64,000 nt of DNA from Agromyces larvae (GTDB taxonomy: Bacteria; Actinomycetota; Actinomycetes; Actinomycetales; Microbacteriaceae): the NCBI RefSeq assembly GCF_022811705.1, contig NZ_CP094528.1, positions 2,728,001 through 2,792,000 on the forward strand. Reading direction: 5' to 3'. Position 1 is the stretch's first letter; every line of letters starts with the position of its first letter. The translations under genes and the position numbers were made by a program. Below the pieces are notes generated by a model that had not been told where the DNA came from, did no database searches, and worked only from the letters and a program-made list of their open reading frames with translations. Shown piece by piece: positions 1 to 7,733 of this stretch.

Positions 1-1520
1 GTCAGCTGCAGAGCGTCACCGCTGATGATGCGCTGCGCCTCGTAGTAGAGCTGCTCGCGCGCATCGCGGTCAGTGGTCGCGAGCGCGTCGTTCAGGATCT
101 GGTCGAGTTCGGGGTTGCTGTACCCCGATCCATTGGGGATCCATCCGGCCGACTCAAGGTACTCCGTCGAGAACACGATACGGAGGACGTCCGCGGTGTT
201 CGTGTTCCAGTACTGGCTGCGCAGGTCGTAATCGAAGGTGCTGTTCCGTTCGAATCCGGTCGCGCTGTCCACATTGTCGATCTCGAGGTCAAACCCAGCG
301 TCCTTCACGTTCGCCTGGATCTGCGTGAGCAACTCGACGAGCGCGGCCGGGTTCTCAGCCGGTGTCAGGGGCAGCGAAACCGTGAGGCGCTTGCCTTCCT
401 TCGTCCGATAGCCGTCCCCGTCGCGGGTCGACCATCCGGCCTTGTCCAGCAGATCGTTCGCCTGATCCAGGTCATATGCGAACGCATCCTCGAAGTCCGA
501 TGAGTAGAACCCAGTGACGTGGCTGAGCGGTCCGCCCGAGTAGGTTGCCGTCCCGAGGAAGATGCTCTCGACGCTCTGCTTCGTGTTCGCGGATAGCAGG
601 AAGGCCTTGCGCACGTCGAGGTCGTCGAAGGGTGCGCGCTGCACGTTGAGGGCGAGCGAAGTCGGGTTGCCCGGGCGATCGTTGAGGTTGAGTGCAATCC
701 GGTCGTCGGCTTCCGCCTCTGCGAAGTTCTCGGGCGGCAGGAAGTCGATGGCGTCGACCTCTCCGGTCCGGAGCGCCCCGTATCGCGTCGCATTCTCGGG
801 GATAATGCGCCAGACGATCTTCGCGATCGAGGCCGCTCCGGTGTGCTCGGCGAACGGAGGCGCGCTGTTGTAATCCTCGTTCCGCTCGAGCACGACCTCT
901 TGCTGCGGCGTGTACGCGACGATCTTGAACGGGCCGCTGCCGACCGGAGAAGTGCAGTTCTCGTCGAGGCTCCGCGCGAGCGCGGTGGGCGACTGGATCC
1001 CGAGGAACGGCTGCGCGAGCACTTCGAGGAAAGCCGCATACGGCCGGTTGAGCGTCACCACGAGGGTCGTTGCATCGACCGCCTCACTCGAGACGTAAGG
1101 CTTCAAGTATCCGCCTGCCGTGCCCGACTGTGTCGCGGGGTCCACCATGTGGTCGAGGTTCGCCTTGATGGCAGCGGCATCGACCGGAGTCCCGTCGGTG
1201 AACTTCACATCGTCGCGGATCGTGAACGTCCATGTGAGGCCGTCATCCGAGACTGTCCAGTCGGTCGCGAGCCACTCGTGGATGTCGCCCTTCGCATCCT
1301 GCGAAACGAGCGAATCGAGGTACTGGGCGGCGATCGAGGCCTGCGGCATGTCTCCACCGACGTGCGGGTCGAGGCAGCTGATGTCCTTGCCGGTCGCATA
1401 GACAAGCGTCCCACCATCGCTGGGAGCTGCGCTCTCCGTGCCGCCAGCGCAGCCGGCCAGCGCGAGGGTCGCGACGGCGCCTGCGCCGAGCAGTGCGAGC
1501 ATTCGTGGTCGGTGAGTCAT
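1..1520 (-). CDS. ABC transporter substrate-binding lipoprotein, family 5 (peptide/nickel type), 3' end beyond the window
   Basis: Extracellular solute-binding lipoprotein that would deliver peptides or similar solutes to an ABC importer. Reading leftwards from the ATG at 1518-1520 gives at least 506 codons without a stop, so the C-terminus lies beyond the left edge. The N-terminus has a basic start, a hydrophobic stretch and a lipobox (LALAGC, Cys about residue 24). It is followed by typical family 5 blocks: GKDISCLDPH, WTFTIRDDVKFTDGTP at about residues 95-110, and SPVGSGPFKIV further on. These blocks are characteristic of OppA/DppA-like proteins. The permease and ATPase genes must lie off the window if they are linked. 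A strong palindrome lies 170-190 bp upstream. The family is secure; the substrate cannot be read from sequence. Confidence 0.9.
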   Translation of the reverse strand, partial: MTHRPRMLALLGAGAVATLALAGCAGGTESAAPSDGGTLVYATGKDISCLDPHVGGDMPQASIAAQYLDSLVSQDAKGDIHEWLATDWTVSDDGLTWTFTIRDDVKFTDGTPVDAAAIKANLDHMVDPATQSGTAGGYLKPYVSSEAVDATTLVVTLNRPYAAFLEVLAQPFLGIQSPTALARSLDENCTSPVGSGPFKIVAYTPQQEVVLERNEDYNSAPPFAEHTGAASIAKIVWRIIPENATRYGALRTGEVDAIDFLPPENFAEAEADDRIALNLNDRPGNPTSLALNVQRAPFDDLDVRKAFLLSANTKQSVESIFLGTATYSGGPLSHVTGFYSSDFEDAFAYDLDQANDLLDKAGWSTRDGDGYRTKEGKRLTVSLPLTPAENPAALVELLTQIQANVKDAGFDLEIDNVDSATGFERNSTFDYDLRSQYWNTNTADVLRIVFSTEYLESAGWIPNGSGYSNPELDQILNDALATTDRDAREQLYYEAQRIISGDALQL

Positions 1521-1689
1521 GGTGAGACGGCTCCTTCTGGGGTGGCGCCCGCGACGCGGATCGCGTCGGGCGAATCACCATGTTGAGCCGTCCTGTGGGA
1601 CGCTGCGAGCACGCCCGTCACAACCGCACGAAATGCGAAATACGGTGCCATCCAGGGTCACGCGCCGTCATGCTCAGTCATTTGCGCGA

Positions 1690-1711
1690 ACAAGACATCT
1701 GGATGTCTTGT
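1690..1711. promoter_or_regulatory. 22-bp palindrome, candidate operator upstream of the binding-protein gene
   Basis: Two 10-bp arms (ACAAGACATC and its perfect reverse complement) are separated by the dinucleotide TG. The site lies in the 263-bp space between the binding-protein gene and the convergent-side nucleoside hydrolase, about 170 bp upstream of the binding-protein start. The symmetry and length fit a dimeric repressor. The regulator is not encoded nearby, and the arms do not allow a confident family assignment. Confidence 0.5.
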
Positions 1712-1783
1712 AGACGCTCTGACACGCGTGATCGTCGACGAACGGGGATGCATCGTGGATGGTCGCCTGCCGCGACCCATCCC

Positions 1784-2716
1784 TCACCCCAACCGCGCCA
1801 GCGCCTCCAGCACCGCGTCCCAGAAGCGCGGCACGTCGAGCGCGACGGCGACGTTCGCGTTCGGCTCGCGGCGGAGCATCCCGTCGAAATCGACGCTGGT
1901 GGCGCCGGCCGTCTCGGTGCCCGCGAGCTCGATGTCGAGCCGGGTGCGCACCACCTCGACGCAGCCCGGGTCGGCGAGCACGGCGACCGCGACGGGGTCG
2001 TGCAGCGGGCCGTCGGGCATGCCGAACACCTCGTCGTTGGTGCGGCAGAAGAAGTCGAGCAGTTCGTCGCCGAACGCGCCCGTGCGGCTGCCCAGCGCGG
2101 CGATCCGCGAACGCACCGCACCGGTCACGAGCGCGGTGTGCGTCACGTTCAGGCCGACCATCGTGAACGGCACGCCGCTGCGCACCACGAGGTCGAGCGC
2201 TTCGGGGTCGACGAGCGCGTTGAACTCGGCGTAGGGGGTCGCGTTGCCGCGTTCGGTGGAGCCGCCCATCCAGACGATCTCGCGGATGCGCGGTGCGAGC
2301 TCGGGCCGGTCGCGCAGCAGGACGGCGACGTTGGTGATCGGCCCGGTCGCGATGATCGCGACGGGTTCGGATGCCTCGGCCAGCGTGTCGGCCATCAGCT
2401 CGGTCGCCGTGCGCGGGTCGAGCGGCACCGTGGGCTCGGGCGGTTCAGGGCCGCCGAGGCCGTTGGCTCCGTGGATCCACTCGGCGGTCTGCAGCGCACG
2501 TTCGAGCGGTCCGGATGCCCCTGCCGCCACCGGCACATCGGTGACACCGGCGACGGTGAGTGCGACGCGCGCGTTGTGCTGCGTGAACTCGAGCGGCACG
2601 TTGCCGCCGACGGTGGTCACGGCGCGCAGGTCGAGCGTCGGATGCCCCGCCGCGAACCACAGCGCGAAGACGTCGTCGTGGCCGGGGTCGCAGTCGAGGA
2701 TGACGGGGAGGCTCAC
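1784..2716 (-). CDS. Inosine/uridine-preferring nucleoside hydrolase
   Basis: Hydrolyses the N-glycosidic bond of ribonucleosides to give free base and ribose. The start is the GTG at 2714-2716, which overlaps the ribokinase stop by 4 bp (GTGA) and gives 310 aa, normal for the family. The N-terminus carries the calcium-binding DCDPGHDD motif at about residues 8-15, followed by the VTTVGGNV block, both hallmarks of IunH/RihA-type enzymes. A longer in-frame extension upstream lacks homology-like sequence and would run through ribokinase, so the GTG is preferred. As last gene after pyrE, a membrane protein and ribokinase, it would supply ribose to the kinase and base to phosphoribosyltransferases. 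The preferred nucleoside cannot be told. Confidence 0.9.
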   Translation of the reverse strand: MSLPVILDCDPGHDDVFALWFAAGHPTLDLRAVTTVGGNVPLEFTQHNARVALTVAGVTDVPVAAGASGPLERALQTAEWIHGANGLGGPEPPEPTVPLDPRTATELMADTLAEASEPVAIIATGPITNVAVLLRDRPELAPRIREIVWMGGSTERGNATPYAEFNALVDPEALDLVVRSGVPFTMVGLNVTHTALVTGAVRSRIAALGSRTGAFGDELLDFFCRTNDEVFGMPDGPLHDPVAVAVLADPGCVEVVRTRLDIELAGTETAGATSVDFDGMLRREPNANVAVALDVPRFWDAVLEALARLG

Positions 2717-3672
2717 GCGGCACCCTCGAGGGCGTCCGCGGCGGCGACCACCGCGTCGCGGTCGGCGTAGGAGTCGACCGTGCCGCGCTGCTGCACGGCG
2801 AGCGCTCCGGCTGCGGTCGCGAGGCGCACGGCATCGACGAGCGGATGCCCCGCGGCCAGCGCCGCGGCCAGCGTGCCGGTGAAGCCGTCGCCCGCGCCGG
2901 TGGTGTCGACCGGGGTGACCTCGGGCGCCGGCTGCGTCCACGCGGTCACGCGCCCATCGGCGTCGGAGCGTTCGGCTGCGACCGCACCCGCCGCCCCCAG
3001 CGTGACCACTACCGATTGCGCGAGCCCGCGTTCGACCGCGGCCGACGCGGCGGCGAGCCATCCGTCGATCGCATCGCCCGGCTCGATGCCGACCGCACGC
3101 GCCTCGTGCTCGTTGACCACGAGCGGATCGGCGGCCGCGAGCGTGTCGGGCGACACCTCGACGGGCGGGGCCAGGTTGAGCACGAACCGGGTGCCGGCCT
3201 CACGGGCGACCTCGGCGATCCGCTCGATCGTCGCGACCGGAAGCTCGCCCTGGGTCAGCACCGCGCCCGCGTCGGCGACCCGCTCGCGCGCGCCGGCGAC
3301 GACGGCGGGAGACATCCGCTCGTTCGCACCGCTCGCGACGATCACGGTGTTCTCGCCCGAGTCGGCGACGGTGATGAGCGCGACGCCGGTCGGAGCATCC
3401 GGTTCGATGCCGAGCCCGTCGGTCGCCAGGCCGAAGCCCGCGAGCGTGTCCCGCGCGAGCCGCGCATTGGCGTCGTCGCCGACGCGCGCGAGCAACTCCA
3501 CGTCGGCGCCGAACCGGTGCGCCGCGACCGCCTGGTTGGTGCCCTTGCCGCCGAGCGCGACGCGCAGGCCGTGCGCGGTGATCGTCTCGCCGGGCGCGGG
3601 GAACGACCGCACGTACGCGGTCGAGTCGACGTTCAGCGACCCGACCACGACCACGCGGCCGGCTGCACTCAT
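2713..3672 (-). CDS. rbsK: Ribokinase (PfkB family)
   Basis: Phosphorylates ribose to ribose-5-phosphate. The 319-aa protein begins at the ATG at 3670-3672, which overlaps the stop of the upstream gene (ATGA). It shows VVVVGSLNVDS at the N-terminus, the substrate-binding GGKGTNQA block at about residue 40, and the PfkB C-terminal signature TTGAGDGFTGTLA with the catalytic Asp and anion hole near residue 255. These are ribokinase-type features. It is followed, with a 4-bp overlap, by the nucleoside hydrolase, so the pair can channel nucleoside ribose into central metabolism or PRPP, the substrate of PyrE encoded at the operon head. Confidence 0.92.
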   Translation of the reverse strand: MSAAGRVVVVGSLNVDSTAYVRSFPAPGETITAHGLRVALGGKGTNQAVAAHRFGADVELLARVGDDANARLARDTLAGFGLATDGLGIEPDAPTGVALITVADSGENTVIVASGANERMSPAVVAGARERVADAGAVLTQGELPVATIERIAEVAREAGTRFVLNLAPPVEVSPDTLAAADPLVVNEHEARAVGIEPGDAIDGWLAAASAAVERGLAQSVVVTLGAAGAVAAERSDADGRVTAWTQPAPEVTPVDTTGAGDGFTGTLAAALAAGHPLVDAVRLATAAGALAVQQRGTVDSYADRDAVVAAADALEGAA

Positions 3673-6600
3673 GCTGCCGGGCCGGGGCCTTGCAGGCTTC
3701 CGGTGATCGGCTCGCCGCCCGAGCGGTTCACGAAGCAGTACAGGTTGCGCTGCCCCGAATCCCACTGCTCCTGCGTGACCGGGAACGTGCCCTGCACCTG
3801 CAGGTCGGGCACCGCCGCGGCCGCCGCCTGGTCGATGATGCCCGCCGTGGTGCAGGTCGCGGTGATCTGCGCGGCGAGCGCCTCCTCACCCGGGAACGCC
3901 GCGGCCGGGTCGGCGTTCACGCTCGCCCGGTAGACGAGCTGGGCCGCGTGCGGCTGCGCGCAGTCGACGACCGTGAACTCCTCGGCCCACGGATCGGTGA
4001 ACGGATCGAGGCACTCGCCGCCGAACAGGGTGTCCCAGGCGTGGGCGCCGGCCGGCTGGGGTGCGGTCGGCTCGGGCGCCGCCGTCTCGGTCGGCGTGGT
4101 CGCCGGCGAGGGCGACGCCTCGGTCGCACCGCCGATGAGTCGCGTACCGAGGATGAACAGGCCGACCAGGATGAGCACGGCCACCAGGCCGCCCGCGATC
4201 CACAGCAGCGGGCGGAGGCCTCGGCCCGAACCGTCGCGGTTGCCGCCTGAGCCGCTGCCGCCGCCCGCGCCACCCGGGCCACCCGGGCCGCGATCGCCGC
4301 CGCCCGAACCGGAGCCGCCGTTGTAGCCGCCGGAGCCGCCGTTGCCGCCGCCGTAGCCGCCGCCCGGGAAACCGCCGCCGCCACCGGGTGCCGCCGCCGG
4401 CGGGGCCGGGAACGGCGCGCCGCCACCGGCCGGCGTCGACGCCGGGAACCAGTCGCCCGGATCCTGAGGGAGGGGTTCCCCACCGGTCGCGGGGTCACGC
4501 GGCGCATCGGCCGCGGCGAAGGCGGCGACGTCGAACCGCGCCGTCGGCGTGGGCTCGGACCTGAACGCCTGCGGCTCGTGGAACTGCGGAACGGGCGACG
4601 TGCCGCCCACACGCGGGTCGACGAAGCCGGGGTCGGGCCGCAGGCCCCACTGGTACACGGGCTCGCCGATGTCGGCCGGATACTCGTCGTCGTCATCGAG
4701 TTCGGCGTCGCGCTCGTCACGACGACGCTGCAACCAGCCCCGGAGCCCCCGCGGCTCGTCGGGCGCATCGTCGTACGCGACGAGGTCGCCGCGGGCGAAC
4801 TCACCCGTTTCGGTGAGCGCGTCGAATCCCAGCGCCGACATGCCGTCGAACGATCCGGTCGTCGTCAGCGGCTCGCGCTGCGGCGGGTCGTCGTATCCGG
4901 CCGGTGCGGCACCGAACGCAGCGGGCCAGTCGGATGCCTCGGATGCCGGCGCCTTCGCGGCAGCGCCGCCCGTCAGGGCTGCGAGCACGTCGTCGACCGG
5001 CTCGGGTCGACCGAACTGCCCGCGCGCGGACGACTGCTCCCATGAGGGTGCGGCCAGATCGGGTTCATCGGCGAGCTCGGGGAGCTCACCGCCGAGGGTC
5101 CACCCCGACGCGGCCGCGGCGCCGGCGTCGCTCGGACCCCGCACCTCGAGGAACGGGAATCCGGCATCGTCGCTCGCGGCCGCCGGCTCCTCCGGCGACC
5201 AGGGCTGTGGCGACTCGTGCCACTGCGGTGCAGCAGGTTGCCCGCTCTGCGGGCCCTGCGGCTGGGGCTCCCACGCCTGGGGCTGCTCGGCAGGCTCGTC
5301 CCAGCGTTGGGGCTGGTTCCACGATTGGGCCGGCTCGGGCTGCTGATCCCACGACTGCTGCTGATCCCACGACTGCGGCTCGACCGGCTGATGCCAGGAT
5401 CCGGGCTGTTCGGCGTGCTGCTCATCCCAGCTCTGCGGCGACGGATCCCACGTTTCGGGCTGAACCGGTTCGACCGGCTGCCCCCACGTCTGCTGCGCCG
5501 GCTCGGGCTGCTGCTCCCAGGCCTGCGGTTGATCCCACGACTGAGCGGTCTCGGGCTGCTCCCAGCCCTGCGTCTGCTGCTCGGGCTGCTCCCAGCCCTG
5601 CGTCTGCTGCTCGGGCTGCTCCCAGCCCTGCGGCGCGGCAGGCGGATCCCACGGCTGCGGCTGCGCTCCGGGCTGGCTCCACGACTGCGGGTCGGGTTCG
5701 GGCTGATGCCAGCCCTGCGACTCCGGCTGAGGCTGCGCCTGCGGCTCGTTCCACGGCTGCGGTTGCGGCTGCTCCCAGCTCTGGGGCTGCGGCTGCTCCC
5801 AGCTCTGGGGCTGCGGCTGCGGCTCGTTCCACGACTGCGGCTGCGGCTGCTCCCAGCTCTGCGGCTGCGGCTGCGGCTGTTCCCAGCTCTTCGGCTGCGA
5901 CTGCGGCTCGTCCCACGACTGCGGCTGCGGCTGCGGCTGTTCCCAGCTCTGCGGCTGCGGCTGTTCCCAGCTCTGCGGCTGAGCGGGAGGGGTGACGGGG
6001 TCGGGCGACCACGGCGTCGGCTCGGGCTCGTTCAGCGCCGACCACAGTTCGGCGCTGTAGTCGTTCGCGGATCGCGCACCGTCGGGGGGCAGCGGCGTGA
6101 ACGATCTGCGCGCGACCGGCGGCGGCGTGAACCCCGCGAACGGGTCGGTCGGATCGAAGTCCTGCTCGGGCTGACCGGCGGTCGCCTCGGCGGGTGCCTC
6201 GGCCGACGGTGCCGGCGGGGTCGCCTGTGCGGGAGGCTGCTCGCTCTGCCACGGCGCGGCAGGCGCAACCGACGACTGCTCGGCCTGCCAGGGCGTGGCA
6301 GGCGCAACCGACGACTGCTCGGCCTGCCACGGCGCAACCGGCGCAGCAGGCGCAACCGACGACTGCTCGGCCTGCCAGGGCGTGGCAGGCGCAACCGACG
6401 ACTGCTCGTCCTGCCACGGCGCAACCGGCGCAACGGGTGCCCGCTCGGCCTGCCACGGCGCAACCGGCGCCTGCTCACCCTGCCACGGCGCGGCCGGAGC
6501 CGATGCAGGGGGCGCAGCGGGCGCAACCGGCGCCGGAGGCGCCGGAGGCACCGGTTGCACCGGAGGCACCGGAGGCTGCGATGCCGCGAGTGCATCGGGG

Positions 6601-7148
6601 TCCGCGAGTCGGCGGAACGCGGACCGCAACCCCTCTTCGGTGCCCAGGTCGGGGCGCCGCTCGGGCTCACCCCAGGTGAGCGCGTACGGTGCGGTGGGAG
6701 TGGCGGGCCCGGGAACCGGTGCGGGCGGCGCACCCCACGAGGCATCCGGACCGGCGGCCGCGGGCGGAGCCGTCGGCGGTACCGAGCTGCCCTGGAAGGG
6801 CGCTCCGCGCGGGGGCACCGAGAACTGCCCGGCGACCGGCTCGGGGGCGCGCGGCGGCTCGGGCGGGGCGACCGGCTCGGCGAGCGAGAACCAGTCGGGC
6901 TGCTCGCCGCGCGTCGGCGACGGTGCGGCCGGTTGCGCGGGCTCAGGAGCGGACGTGCGGCGCGGGGCGGGGTACCCGGCCTCGGGGTAGGGCGAGCGCG
7001 TCGGCTCGGGATACGGTGCGGGGGCCGAGGGCTGCGCCGGCGCGGCCTGCGGCGTCGCCCGGCCGCCGTTGGCGAGTTCGCGCAGCAACGAGTCGGCACC
7101 GCGCAGGTCGAGCGGGTCGCCGCCGGGGAGCGATTCGTGCCGTGCCAT
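3669..7148 (-). CDS. Large Pro/Gln/Trp-rich membrane protein with C-terminal septum-formation-like domain
   Basis: A 1,159-aa protein starting at the ATG at 7146-7148 (TGATG overlap with the pyrE stop). Residues 1 to about 860 are low-complexity: Pro/Ala-rich, then degenerate repeats of a SWEQPQPQ-type unit, with short conserved-looking acidic segments. A Gly/Ser-rich linker precedes one membrane segment (LLWIAGGLVAVLILVGLFIL) near residue 1000. The last 120 residues form a small extracytoplasmic domain with spaced Cys (GGECLDPF, VDCAQPHAAQ, ATCTTAG, LYCFVN), resembling the Pfam septum-formation domain. The topology is therefore a long cytoplasmic disordered tail and an external Cys-stabilised domain. 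A cell-envelope or division role is inferred from that domain only. The link with pyrE and rbsK is positional. Confidence 0.8.
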   Translation of the reverse strand: MARHESLPGGDPLDLRGADSLLRELANGGRATPQAAPAQPSAPAPYPEPTRSPYPEAGYPAPRRTSAPEPAQPAAPSPTRGEQPDWFSLAEPVAPPEPPRAPEPVAGQFSVPPRGAPFQGSSVPPTAPPAAAGPDASWGAPPAPVPGPATPTAPYALTWGEPERRPDLGTEEGLRSAFRRLADPDALAASQPPVPPVQPVPPAPPAPVAPAAPPASAPAAPWQGEQAPVAPWQAERAPVAPVAPWQDEQSSVAPATPWQAEQSSVAPAAPVAPWQAEQSSVAPATPWQAEQSSVAPAAPWQSEQPPAQATPPAPSAEAPAEATAGQPEQDFDPTDPFAGFTPPPVARRSFTPLPPDGARSANDYSAELWSALNEPEPTPWSPDPVTPPAQPQSWEQPQPQSWEQPQPQPQSWDEPQSQPKSWEQPQPQPQSWEQPQPQSWNEPQPQPQSWEQPQPQSWEQPQPQPWNEPQAQPQPESQGWHQPEPDPQSWSQPGAQPQPWDPPAAPQGWEQPEQQTQGWEQPEQQTQGWEQPETAQSWDQPQAWEQQPEPAQQTWGQPVEPVQPETWDPSPQSWDEQHAEQPGSWHQPVEPQSWDQQQSWDQQPEPAQSWNQPQRWDEPAEQPQAWEPQPQGPQSGQPAAPQWHESPQPWSPEEPAAASDDAGFPFLEVRGPSDAGAAAASGWTLGGELPELADEPDLAAPSWEQSSARGQFGRPEPVDDVLAALTGGAAAKAPASEASDWPAAFGAAPAGYDDPPQREPLTTTGSFDGMSALGFDALTETGEFARGDLVAYDDAPDEPRGLRGWLQRRRDERDAELDDDDEYPADIGEPVYQWGLRPDPGFVDPRVGGTSPVPQFHEPQAFRSEPTPTARFDVAAFAAADAPRDPATGGEPLPQDPGDWFPASTPAGGGAPFPAPPAAAPGGGGGFPGGGYGGGNGGSGGYNGGSGSGGGDRGPGGPGGAGGGSGSGGNRDGSGRGLRPLLWIAGGLVAVLILVGLFILGTRLIGGATEASPSPATTPTETAAPEPTAPQPAGAHAWDTLFGGECLDPFTDPWAEEFTVVDCAQPHAAQLVYRASVNADPAAAFPGEEALAAQITATCTTAGIIDQAAAAAVPDLQVQGTFPVTQEQWDSGQRNLYCFVNRSGGEPITGSLQGPGPAA
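5740..5985. repeat. Degenerate coding tandem repeat (Gln/Trp/Pro units)
   Basis: The sequence repeats GGCTGCGGCTGCTCCCAGCT-type units of 24-42 bp with substitutions and variable numbers of GGCTGC triplet pairs. It encodes the SWEQPQPQ blocks of the septum-domain protein. A second patch at about 5560-5640 has three nearly identical 33-bp units (QQTQGWEQPE). Unit lengths stay multiples of three, so copy number can vary without frameshifting. Confidence 0.8.
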
Positions 7149-7723
7149 CAGGCCAACCCCAGGTCGGCCAGGCCGATCGCGTACAGATAGGGAACGCCCG
7201 CCGCCTCGATCACCTCGCGTGCGCCGGTGTCGCGATCGACGACGACGGCGACGGCGACGACCTCGGCGCCGACCTTGCGCAGCGCCTCGATCGCCTTCAA
7301 CGGCGAGCCGCCCGTGGTCGAGGTGTCCTCGAGCACGATGACGCGCTTGCCCTCGAGGTCGGGCCCCTCGACCTGCTTGCCTCGACCGTGGTCTTTCGGC
7401 TCCTTGCGTACGACGAAGGCGTCGTACGCGAGGCCCCGGGCGGCACCCTGGTGCAGAACCGCGGCCGCGATCGGGTCGGCGCCCATCGTCATGCCGCCGA
7501 CCGCGGCGACATCGGGAACCTCGGCGATGAGGTCGATCATGACCTGCCCGATGAGCGGCGCGACCCGGTGGTCGAGACTCACCTTGCGCAGGTCGACGTA
7601 GTAGGTCGCCTTCTTGCCGCTGGTCAGCGTGAAGTCTCCGTGGAAGACGGCGTCGGCGGAGATGTGGTCGATGAGCCGGCGGCGCACGTCGGCGGCATCG
7701 GGCGAGGGCTCTGCGAAAGTCAC
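7148..7723 (-). CDS. pyrE: Orotate phosphoribosyltransferase
   Basis: Condenses orotate with PRPP to give orotidine monophosphate in de novo pyrimidine synthesis. The GTG start at 7721-7723 gives 191 aa, the usual size of a monofunctional actinobacterial PyrE. Visible features are FTLTSGKKATYYVDLR near residue 30 (orotate/PRPP loop), GGMTMGADPIA, and the PRPP-binding loop VLEDTSTTGGS at about residues 125-135. The stop overlaps the start of the large membrane protein (TGATG), so it heads a four-gene overlapping unit with ribokinase and nucleoside hydrolase. A longer upstream in-frame extension overlaps the ThrE gene and was rejected. Confidence 0.93.
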   Translation of the reverse strand: MTFAEPSPDAADVRRRLIDHISADAVFHGDFTLTSGKKATYYVDLRKVSLDHRVAPLIGQVMIDLIAEVPDVAAVGGMTMGADPIAAAVLHQGAARGLAYDAFVVRKEPKDHGRGKQVEGPDLEGKRVIVLEDTSTTGGSPLKAIEALRKVGAEVVAVAVVVDRDTGAREVIEAAGVPYLYAIGLADLGLA

Positions 7724-7733
7724 GGGTGAGAGT

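Noticed and set aside
1690..1711. Calling the palindrome a MetJ box
   Set aside because: Only partial match to the met-box octamer, and MetJ is a gammaproteobacterial regulator; kept as an unassigned operator.
843..2770. Long plus-strand open frames opposite the binding-protein and nucleoside hydrolase genes
   Set aside because: High-GC antisense shadows; the minus-strand frames carry clear family motifs.
5217..7190. 657-aa plus-strand open frame rich in Leu/Arg
   Set aside because: It is the antisense shadow of the Pro/Gln-rich membrane protein; composition and absence of motifs show it is not a gene.
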